This document shows, one piece after another, positions 26,505 through 33,697 of a stretch of DNA of 64,000 bases. The notes under the pieces were generated by a model, which saw only the letters and a list, made by a program, of their open reading frames with translations, ran no database searches and had not been told where the DNA came from. The position numbers and the translations under genes were made by a program. This DNA comes from an uncultured Pseudodesulfovibrio sp. (GTDB lineage Bacteria; Desulfobacterota; Desulfovibrionia; Desulfovibrionales; Desulfovibrionaceae), in assembly GCF_963677845.1 (NCBI RefSeq), contig NZ_OY782498.1, positions 1,557,518 through 1,621,517 on the forward strand. The letters are read 5' to 3'. How positions within the stretch are numbered: the first letter of the stretch is position 1; each line of letters begins with the position of its first letter.

Positions 26505-27242
26505 TTGCAGAAACGGTATTTTCCCATCGCCATCGTGACAGGTGTCCTCTTTCTGATTGCCATCGGAGGCTACATAATTCCGGCTAGTTCCGAAGGTCCT
26601 CCTATACGCGCCCTGCTCGACAACAAGGGTGGAAAAGTTATTCTCAACCACTCAAGTCATATACAAACCATGCAGGAAGACTGTGGAGTGTGCCATCACA
26701 CGACTGGCGGCGATCAAAATCCTCCGGCATGTGCTGATTGCCATGCCAAAAAATTTGATGAAGCCTTTGCCGCTAACCATCAAAAAGCATTAAACGACAC
26801 ATTATGTATTTCTTGTCATCATCCCCATGCCAGCATCGACAATTTCTCCCATGACGACCACGCTGACGACTACTCGGAAGGAGATTGTCAATCCTGTCAC
26901 CATGATCCGTCCATTGAATCAGAACCTCAAGCCTGCTCGAACTGTCACATGGATGGCAGTAACAGTGTGCTCAACCTCAAAGAAGCCACACACACCAGAT
27001 GCGCAAATTGCCACGACGACATGTATAAAGACGGCATCAAAGGATGTTCCAATTGTCACACTCGGTCCACAGATATGATGAAACCGGAACAACAGAGGTG
27101 TGAAAGCTGTCATGAAACACCTGTCGACCAGCTTATTCCAACCACAATGAACGCATTTCACACTCAATGCATGGGGTGTCACGAAGACAATGGCACAGGA
27201 CCGTTCGGCGACGAAGCTTGTTACCAATGCCATATGAAATAG
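26505..27242 (+). CDS. decaheme c-type cytochrome encoded with the Rnf operon
   Basis: A 245-residue protein with an N-terminal signal or anchor helix (about residues 7-27) and exactly ten CxxCH heme motifs from about residue 65 to the end, so it should carry ten c-type hemes and face the periplasm. The start codon is TTG at 26505 with AGAGG upstream, while the ATG five bases earlier is out of frame. The gene leads the rnfCDGEAB cluster, ending 14 bases before rnfC. In Desulfovibrio such a cytochrome is known to be associated with Rnf and connects it to periplasmic cytochromes. The anchor may stay uncleaved. Confidence 0.93.
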   Translation: MQKRYFPIAIVTGVLFLIAIGGYIIPASSEGPPIRALLDNKGGKVILNHSSHIQTMQEDCGVCHHTTGGDQNPPACADCHAKKFDEAFAANHQKALNDTLCISCHHPHASIDNFSHDDHADDYSEGDCQSCHHDPSIESEPQACSNCHMDGSNSVLNLKEATHTRCANCHDDMYKDGIKGCSNCHTRSTDMMKPEQQRCESCHETPVDQLIPTTMNAFHTQCMGCHEDNGTGPFGDEACYQCHMK

Positions 27243-27256
27243 GGGATCACTACCAT

Positions 27257-28465
27257 ATGACCAAATTCAACTTCAGCCTCAAATCCGGCGACACAGGTCC
27301 CCTTATCAAAGCATCCAGCCCAGACATGCTGCAGATTCCCATAGATGGCATGACCCCTGTCATGGCAGTTGGAGATCAGGTGCTGGGAGGGACAAAAGTA
27401 GCCATTGCCAATGCTGACGACGAAGGCGATATGCACTCGCCGCTGGCCGGGGTCATTCGAGAAATTCAACCCTACGCCATGCTTATTGAAGTTCGAGGAA
27501 ATGAACGAATTAAACCACATGAACCATGTGTTGATAGTGGGGACCAACTCCGTTCCTGGCTCAAGGACAAAGGAGTCTGCACTCGCCACCTCATCAAAAC
27601 CGCGACACTGATCATCAACGCAGTTCCACCGGAGCCGGGTATATCAATATATGACCCACTACTCCGCGATTACCGAAAGACATTGGAACTCGGTCTTGAA
27701 ACTGTTCAGAAAATAGTTGAACCGAACAAAATGTTTCTCGTGGCAGCCAAAGGCAATCGGGCCAATGCGTTTGCCAACTGTACGGTCATGCACGTCGCTC
27801 CCATTTATCCCAACGGACTTGATCCGCTGATCATCAAGACTGTTACAGGACAAGAGGTGCTTCCGGGCATGCTCCCGGATAATGGCACCATTCTATCTGT
27901 GAAAGACCTTTACTTCATAGGTCGTGTCATGGAGACAGGTCGTCCGGTTACGGAAACTGTCATGACCATCAATGGGAATAACCATCTTGTCGCTGTGGGA
28001 ACACCTGTCGGCTTTCTCGCTGCCAAAGCCGACATTACCGTGCACCCCGGTGACAGGGTAGTCATTGGTGGCCCACTCCGAGGACTGGCCGCTGTCAATC
28101 TTGAACAGGGAGTGGATAAAGATGCTTCAGGACTTCATATCCTCCGCCAGAGCGAAGGAATGAAAGCCACCGACAATTTCTGTTTGGGATGTGGTGAATG
28201 CGAACGCCATTGCCCTGCCCGAATCATGCCCGGTCTCATCAGCCGGTGTGCCGAATTCAAACAGTTCAAACGAGCTGAAGCATACCACATTCATTCCTGC
28301 ATGGAATGTGGCCTATGCGGTTACTGGTGCACGGCGGGACGCCCTCTACTACAATACATCCGACTGGCAAAATATGAATTAGCCCTGCTGGCGGGAGCCG
28401 TACAACCTCCTCGCCCTACACCTGAAGAAATCCAAAAGGGACAATCAGGAGACGAGCCATGCTAA
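27257..28465 (+). CDS. rnfC: Rnf complex subunit RnfC without the NADH/FMN loop
   Basis: A 402-residue protein. It begins with the RnfC-type sandwich domain and ends with two 4Fe-4S motifs (CLGCGECERHC and CMECGLCGYWC). In normal RnfC the Nqo1-like domain carries a glycine-rich GLGGAGFPT-type loop for NADH and FMN and a GAECEP motif; here the equivalent stretch reads LRSWLKDKGV then NAVPPEPGIS, so both are absent or degraded. The protein therefore probably passes electrons through its Fe-S clusters without using NADH itself. The ATG at 27257 has AGGGGA upstream. The last codons overlap rnfD by seven bases. Confidence 0.92.
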   Translation: MTKFNFSLKSGDTGPLIKASSPDMLQIPIDGMTPVMAVGDQVLGGTKVAIANADDEGDMHSPLAGVIREIQPYAMLIEVRGNERIKPHEPCVDSGDQLRSWLKDKGVCTRHLIKTATLIINAVPPEPGISIYDPLLRDYRKTLELGLETVQKIVEPNKMFLVAAKGNRANAFANCTVMHVAPIYPNGLDPLIIKTVTGQEVLPGMLPDNGTILSVKDLYFIGRVMETGRPVTETVMTINGNNHLVAVGTPVGFLAAKADITVHPGDRVVIGGPLRGLAAVNLEQGVDKDASGLHILRQSEGMKATDNFCLGCGECERHCPARIMPGLISRCAEFKQFKRAEAYHIHSCMECGLCGYWCTAGRPLLQYIRLAKYELALLAGAVQPPRPTPEEIQKGQSGDEPC

Positions 28466-29439
28466 AACAACTCCAACCTATCTTGACAGTATCGGCCCCT
28501 CCTCATGTTCATTGCGGCAGAACCATCAAGCGATACATGCTCGAAACAGTGCTTGCGTTGTTACCTGCAGCAATCATGGCTGTCATAATCTTCGGCATGG
28601 ATGCTCTCAGGATCATGGCGTTATCCTGCTCTGTGGCAGTCGCAACGGAATGCATCTGCAATAGAGTTATGAAACGGGAACAATCAGTGGACGACCTCAG
28701 CGGTCTGCTGACAGGTCTCCTCTTTGCATTTCTGCTTCCTGCCTCAGCACCATGGTGGTTGGTCTTCATCGGTTCGGCTTCAGGCATCATCCTTGGCAAA
28801 ATGATCTTCGGAGGACTCGGAGGCAACCCGCTGAGTGCCCCCCTTGTAGGATGGGCATTATGCCGCATCTCATGGGCAGACTTCATGGACACCAACGCGG
28901 CCATGTTGAATTCGATACTTCCAGCACCGCTCCAACAACTCAAACATTTTGGTTTGGAATCAATCCAATCAATCGATTTGAGCTCGTTACTTCTCGGACA
29001 ACAACTTGGTGGACTGGGTGAAATTCATATCGCAGCCCTGCTCGCTGGCGGTATTTTCCTGCTCGCACGTCGCCACATCCGCTGGTACATTCCAACAGGA
29101 TTCATCATTGGCTTGCTGGCAACGGCTTGGATTTATCAAATCATCGACCCGACCATGTATGCATCACCTATTTTCCATCTGCTTGCGGGGGGCTCAATTT
29201 TTGGAGCATTCTTTCTTGCAACAGATGCAGCATCGACTCCCGTGGGGTTGGTTCCGTCCCTGCTTTTCGGTCTTATCGCTGGTGCAATGGTCATCGTCAT
29301 CCGTGTATATGGCATTTATCCAGACGGAGTTCCCTTTGCTATCCTATTAGCCAATCTGTTCACTCCACTGCTTGACCGCATACGCCCCAAACCATTCGGC
29401 GGCTCATACTCTTTTGAAGACACGGAGGACGCAGCATGA
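28459..29439 (+). CDS. rnfD: Rnf complex membrane subunit RnfD
   Basis: A 326-residue protein of about nine or ten transmembrane helices, as expected for the RnfD/NqrB family. An ATDAAST segment near residue 257 fits the region where FMN is bound covalently to Thr in the family, though I cannot be sure that the exact consensus is kept. RnfD helps to conduct ions. The start overlaps rnfC and the end overlaps rnfG by four bases (ATGA), so the operon is tightly coupled. Confidence 0.94.
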   Translation: MLKQLQPILTVSAPPHVHCGRTIKRYMLETVLALLPAAIMAVIIFGMDALRIMALSCSVAVATECICNRVMKREQSVDDLSGLLTGLLFAFLLPASAPWWLVFIGSASGIILGKMIFGGLGGNPLSAPLVGWALCRISWADFMDTNAAMLNSILPAPLQQLKHFGLESIQSIDLSSLLLGQQLGGLGEIHIAALLAGGIFLLARRHIRWYIPTGFIIGLLATAWIYQIIDPTMYASPIFHLLAGGSIFGAFFLATDAASTPVGLVPSLLFGLIAGAMVIVIRVYGIYPDGVPFAILLANLFTPLLDRIRPKPFGGSYSFEDTEDAA

Positions 29440-30014
29440 AAGAAATGATCAAGATGATTCTTGTGCTGTCACTTATTTGCGGCCTCTCCGGCCTGACGTT
29501 GGCAACCGTCCGGCAGGCTACCAGCCAACGCATTGAAGAACAGGTCATGACATATGTTCAAGGCCCTGCTCTGGCACAAATATTCACAGATTATGACAAT
29601 AATCCGGTCAAAGATCGCAAAGTCTTTAATTTTCCCGATGGTTCCATCACCGTTTTTCCAGCCATAAAAAACGGCACCTTGACCGGAATAGCTCTTGAAA
29701 CTTTCGGCAAAGGCTACGGCGGTGATATCGGCGTCATGGTCGGATTCAATCTCGACGGCACTATGCTGAAAGGTATAGGCATCACTACTCTCAAAGAAAC
29801 ACCCGGTCTTGGCGCACGCGTGGTCGAACCAGACTACCGCGACCAATTCAAGGGGCATACCACGACATCCCTCGCCTTGAAAAAACAGGGAGGCGATATC
29901 GCAGCCATCTCCGGCGCGACTATTTCGTCAACTGGCACAGTGGCTGCTGTCAACGACGCAATACAGATATTCACAAAAATCAAAGACAAACTCCCCACAG
30001 CTTGGGAATCGTAG
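29436..30014 (+). CDS. rnfG: Rnf complex subunit RnfG (covalent FMN)
   Basis: A 192-residue protein with one N-terminal transmembrane helix and a periplasmic FMN-binding domain. The attachment motif SGATISST is clear near residue 167; the ATI-S-S/T Thr carries FMN by a phosphoester bond after transfer by the ApbE flavin transferase. No apbE gene is in this window, so it must be elsewhere. RnfG receives electrons between RnfC/RnfB and the membrane subunits. Its ATG overlaps the rnfD stop. Confidence 0.95.
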   Translation: MKEMIKMILVLSLICGLSGLTLATVRQATSQRIEEQVMTYVQGPALAQIFTDYDNNPVKDRKVFNFPDGSITVFPAIKNGTLTGIALETFGKGYGGDIGVMVGFNLDGTMLKGIGITTLKETPGLGARVVEPDYRDQFKGHTTTSLALKKQGGDIAAISGATISSTGTVAAVNDAIQIFTKIKDKLPTAWES

Positions 30015-30023
30015 GATATTGTC

Positions 30024-30698
30024 ATGAGCATGTGGAAAGAATTCTCCAAAGGCCTGTGGCGCGATCTGCCCCCTTTCAAGCTGGTACTTGGCCTCTGTCC
30101 GGTGCTAGCTGTGACCAAAACAGCATACAACGGCTTCGGCATGGGAATGGCCGTCATATTTGTCCTTGCCCTGTCCAACCTGTTCGTCTCGTTGCTCCGC
30201 AAAGTCATTCCAGCCAAAGTACGCATCGCCTGCTTCATCGTGGTGGCAGCATCGCTGGTTGTCTGCGTGGAATTGCTCATGCAGGCATATGCTTACCCAC
30301 TATATCTACAACTCGGCATCTTCGTCCCTCTCATCGTTGTCAACTGCATCATTCTGGGACGAGCCGAAGCATTCGCTTCCAAAAACCCAGTCCATCTGGC
30401 TGTTGCTGATGGTCTTGGCATGGGCGTAGGATTCACTCTCTCACTGACTTTCCTTGGCTCCATCCGTGAACTCTTCGGGTACGGTACATGGTTCGGCCTG
30501 CATATCATGGGGGACTGGTTTGAACCGTTCACCTTCATGGTCGAGGCCCCCGGTGCCTTCGTCTGTCTCGGACTCGTATTAGCTGGCATGAATGCACTGA
30601 CCAACTGGCAACGCAAGACCAAAGGACTGGAAGCCATCGAAGGACCAGTCCACGACTGTAAGACCTGCGGCATGTGTTCAACGAAACCGGGAATGTAG
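30024..30698 (+). CDS. rnfE: Rnf complex membrane subunit RnfE with Cys-rich tail
   Basis: A 224-residue protein with six hydrophobic segments, member of the RnfA/RnfE/NqrD/NqrE group. RnfA and RnfE pack with opposite topologies and bind an Fe-S cluster between them. The very end carries a CKTCGMC segment, a CxxCxxC pattern not required for the family, which could bind metal or pass electrons. It lies nine bases after rnfG. Confidence 0.94.
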   Translation: MSMWKEFSKGLWRDLPPFKLVLGLCPVLAVTKTAYNGFGMGMAVIFVLALSNLFVSLLRKVIPAKVRIACFIVVAASLVVCVELLMQAYAYPLYLQLGIFVPLIVVNCIILGRAEAFASKNPVHLAVADGLGMGVGFTLSLTFLGSIRELFGYGTWFGLHIMGDWFEPFTFMVEAPGAFVCLGLVLAGMNALTNWQRKTKGLEAIEGPVHDCKTCGMCSTKPGM

Positions 30699-30707
30699 GG
30701 AGAAACC

Positions 30708-31283
30708 ATGGACTACTTCGTACTCATTATCGCCGCCATATTCGTCAACAACATCGTGTTGGCGCAGTATCTGGGTAACTGCCCGTTCATTGGCACATCC
30801 AAAGAATCAAGTGTAGCTATCGGCATGGGACTGGCCGTCGTCTTCGTGGCCGCCATGGCCGCATGTATCACATGGTGTGTCCAAAAATTCATGCTCACAC
30901 CTAATGATCTGGGATATCTTCAAACCATCGCCTTTATTCTTGTTATCGCTGCACTGGTTCAATTCGTAGAAATGTTCCTGAAAAAAGCAATACCACCACT
31001 CTATAAATCACTTGGTATCTTCCTGCCACTCATCACCACCAACTGCGCAGTGCTCGGTATCGCTATCATCTGTCAACGTGAAGAATATTCTTTCGTTGAA
31101 ACCCTGATATTCTCAATAGCATCAGGCTTCGGTTTCATGCTTGCACTCGTCGTGCTGGCTGGTATTCGTGAACGTCTCGACCTTGCACGTGTCCCGGTAG
31201 CGATGAAAGGCACCCCGCTTGGTTTGATTATGGCCGGCCTCATGTCTTTGGCATTCTTTGCCTTCAAGGGCATGGCTTCATAG
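30708..31283 (+). CDS. rnfA: Rnf complex membrane subunit RnfA
   Basis: A 191-residue membrane protein with six hydrophobic segments and the conserved NNIVLAQYLGNCPFIGTS start of RnfA/NqrE, including the conserved Cys that helps bind the Fe-S cluster in the RnfA-RnfE pair, and a TNCAVLG segment with a second one. Normal length. It starts 9 bases after rnfE and ends 12 bases before rnfB. Confidence 0.95.
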   Translation: MDYFVLIIAAIFVNNIVLAQYLGNCPFIGTSKESSVAIGMGLAVVFVAAMAACITWCVQKFMLTPNDLGYLQTIAFILVIAALVQFVEMFLKKAIPPLYKSLGIFLPLITTNCAVLGIAIICQREEYSFVETLIFSIASGFGFMLALVVLAGIRERLDLARVPVAMKGTPLGLIMAGLMSLAFFAFKGMAS

Positions 31284-31295
31284 GAGTATTGAAAT

Positions 31296-33398
31296 ATGAT
31301 CACAGCTTCCGTACTCGTCCTTCTCGGTATCGGCTTTACTGCCGCTGTCATTCTGGCCGTGGCCTCCAAGGTACTCTATGTTTATGAAGACCCACGCATC
31401 GCTCAAGTTGAATCAGTCCTTGCTGGTGCCAATTGTGGCGGTTGCGGATATCCCGGTTGTGCCGGAGCCGCTCAAGGCGTTGTCGAAGGCAAAGCCGGTG
31501 CCACTGTCTGTGTCATTGGTGGCGATGAAGTGGTTGCGAACGTTGCCGCTATTATGGGGCTTGAATTCTCCTCCATGGAAAAACAAATAGCCTTTGTGGA
31601 CTGTACTGGCGGCACTCGCGCCGAAGATGTGTACATATACGAAGGGGCCAAAGACTGTCGCGCACAGCATCTACTCTACAGCGGCTCAAAGATGTGTCCT
31701 GAAGGATGTCTTGGTTACGGCACCTGTGTAACAGCCTGTCAATTTGGCGCTATCGAAATGGGGCCCAATGGTTATCCAGTCGTTGATCCGAACCTCTGCA
31801 CCGCCTGCGGTGGTTGCGAACAGGTCTGCCCGCGCGGTGTCATAACAATATGGGGTATGACTGCGCGCATCATGCACCTCAACGAAACTACGGATTGTCT
31901 GGCTCCTTGTCGCCAACGCTGCCCCGGCCAAATCAACATCCCACGCTATATTGAACAGGTGTCACGCGGCGACTATGCTGGTGCCTTGGAAACCATCCGT
32001 GAGCGCATTCCCATGCCGCTCTCAATCGGACGAGTCTGTCCTCATCCCTGCGAAGGCGTCTGTCGTCGTGGTCATGTGGATGAGCCTGTGGGCATCAACA
32101 TGATAAAAAGATTTGCCGCAGACTGGGAAATGAACTCAGGGCAACGGCTCTCTATTTCCTGTGCACCTGATACTGGCCGCAAAATCGCTGTAGTAGGTGG
32201 CGGCCCAGCCGGACTGTCCTGTGCCTTTTTCCTACGCCGTCTTGGACACAGTCCAACCATTTTTGAATCCATGCCAGCCCTTGGAGGACAGCTTCGTTAC
32301 GGCATCCCGGAATACCGATTGCCAAAGGATGTTCTTGATTGGGAGATACAGGGTATCATCGACCTCGGCATTGACGTTGAATACGAAAATTTTTTCGGTA
32401 CAGACTTTACGCTGAACTCATTAAAAGAAGACGGCTACGAAGCAGTCTTTCTCGGAATTGGCGCATGGATGAACATGAACCTGCGCATTGAAAACGAGGA
32501 AGCCAAAGGAGTTGAAACCGGCACAGAATTCTTAACCAAGGTCGGCCTTGGAATTGAAACTGGTGTCGGCAAAAAGGTCGTGGTCATCGGCGGCGGCAAC
32601 ACAGCCATCGACGCAGCCCGGACCGGTGTCCGACTCGGTGCGGACGTGACTCTTATGTACCGACGCACTCGAGATGAAATGCCAGCCAACATCGAAGAAA
32701 TCATCGGTGCAGAAGAAGAAAACGTTAAATATCTCTTCCTGGCTGCCCCCACACGCATTGTTACCGACGACTCCGATCACGTCACTCATGTTGAATATAT
32801 TGAAATGGAACTGGGAGAACCTGACGACTCAGGTAGACGTCGTCCAATTCCCATAGAAGGATCTGAAACGCTCATTGAAGCCGATACCGTATATACTGCC
32901 ATCGGCCAAAAGCCAGAACTCTCCTGCCTGTACGAAAATGGAACATGTGACCTTGAAGAAACACGTTGGCGCACATTAGGCGCCGATTCAGACACTCTCC
33001 AAACAGCTCTCCCACATGTCTTCACCGGCGGAGACATGCATACCGGCCCCGCGCTGGTAATCACTGCGCTTGGTGAAGGCAGAAAAGCGGCTCGCTCAAT
33101 CCACCAGTATCTCAATGAAGGCGCTCCGCATATCTCGGTCAACACCCAACGTGAAATGATCGATTACACAATGTTCACCAACGTCCCTGATGTTGGTCTG
33201 CGCGACCGCTCAAAAATGCCAAACCTCATTGAATGTGATGAACGAACCTGCACGTTCAAGGAGATTGAAGGCGCAATAAGTGAAGTCGAAGCAAAACATG
33301 AAACCTGTCGCTGCTTACGCTGTGGCTTGACCTGTTACAACCGAGATCTCGTCGATGGACAGGAATGCATTGCTGAAGAGTGTGTGAAAAATCCGTAA
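31296..33398 (+). CDS. rnfB: RnfB fused to a GltD-like FAD/NAD(P)H oxidoreductase
   Basis: A 700-residue protein where RnfB alone is usually under 350. Residues 1-25 are the membrane anchor; 47-72 hold the RnfB four-cysteine cluster (C47, C50, C55, C72); 134-178 hold two ferredoxin-type 4Fe-4S motifs (C134, C138, C144, C148 and C168, C171, C174, C178). From about residue 187 on the chain is a GltD/NfnB-like module: Cys-rich segment (CLAPCRQRCPG), FAD-binding GGGPAGL at 301-307, pyridine nucleotide-binding GGGNTAID at 432-439 and YRRTRDEMPA at 455-464, a motif seen in NADPH-using relatives. The tail has CRCLRCGLTC. I infer NAD(P)H is oxidised or formed on this subunit instead of RnfC. Confidence 0.93.
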   Translation: MITASVLVLLGIGFTAAVILAVASKVLYVYEDPRIAQVESVLAGANCGGCGYPGCAGAAQGVVEGKAGATVCVIGGDEVVANVAAIMGLEFSSMEKQIAFVDCTGGTRAEDVYIYEGAKDCRAQHLLYSGSKMCPEGCLGYGTCVTACQFGAIEMGPNGYPVVDPNLCTACGGCEQVCPRGVITIWGMTARIMHLNETTDCLAPCRQRCPGQINIPRYIEQVSRGDYAGALETIRERIPMPLSIGRVCPHPCEGVCRRGHVDEPVGINMIKRFAADWEMNSGQRLSISCAPDTGRKIAVVGGGPAGLSCAFFLRRLGHSPTIFESMPALGGQLRYGIPEYRLPKDVLDWEIQGIIDLGIDVEYENFFGTDFTLNSLKEDGYEAVFLGIGAWMNMNLRIENEEAKGVETGTEFLTKVGLGIETGVGKKVVVIGGGNTAIDAARTGVRLGADVTLMYRRTRDEMPANIEEIIGAEEENVKYLFLAAPTRIVTDDSDHVTHVEYIEMELGEPDDSGRRRPIPIEGSETLIEADTVYTAIGQKPELSCLYENGTCDLEETRWRTLGADSDTLQTALPHVFTGGDMHTGPALVITALGEGRKAARSIHQYLNEGAPHISVNTQREMIDYTMFTNVPDVGLRDRSKMPNLIECDERTCTFKEIEGAISEVEAKHETCRCLRCGLTCYNRDLVDGQECIAEECVKNP

Positions 33399-33405
33399 AA
33401 AACAG

Positions 33406-33434
33406 TTGCAAACTGAAAACGTTACAGATATACA
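33406..33434 (+). promoter_or_regulatory. predicted sigma-70 promoter for tRNA-Val
   Basis: A -35 box TTGCAA (33406-33411) and a -10 box TATACA (33429-33434) are separated by 17 bases. The start would be at about 33441, 32 bases before the tRNA. It begins 7 bases after the rnfB stop, so the tRNA gets its own transcript. Confidence 0.55.
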
Positions 33435-33472
33435 TTTGCTCCCTTGAGACAAAAGTCACAGGGCAAAAAAAA

Positions 33473-33549
33473 GGGCGATTAACTCAGCTGGTCAGAGTGC
33501 CATCCTCACACGGTGGAAGTCACAGGTTCAAATCCCGTATCGCCCACCA
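33473..33549 (+). tRNA. tRNA-Val (anticodon CAC)
   Basis: A 77-base cloverleaf with encoded CCA. The acceptor stem (33473-33479 with 33539-33545) is perfect, the D stem (ACTC/GAGT) and anticodon stem (CCATC/GGTGG with one T-G pair) form, and the 7-base anticodon loop holds CAC at 33507-33509, which reads GUG. The T loop is TTCAAAT. The T stem (ACAGG/CCCGT) has an A-C mismatch at the third pair (33524 with 33536). It lies between a promoter and a strong terminator. Confidence 0.93.
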
Positions 33550-33562
33550 CTTTGTACTAAAT

Positions 33563-33599
33563 AAAACGGGTGCTTAGAGATTCTAAGCACCCGTTTTTT
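33563..33599 (+). terminator. terminator after tRNA-Val
   Basis: A 13-bp stem (33566-33578 with 33582-33594) and a three-base loop, followed by a run of six T, 14 bases after the tRNA. Confidence 0.9.
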
Positions 33600-33697
33600 G
33601 TTGCACAATAGTTCCCGCCCACTATATAATCATTTTCTTGAAACGAACCCGCTTCAACCAGAACAGACTTCACTCCATCAGAAAGGTATATATCTCC

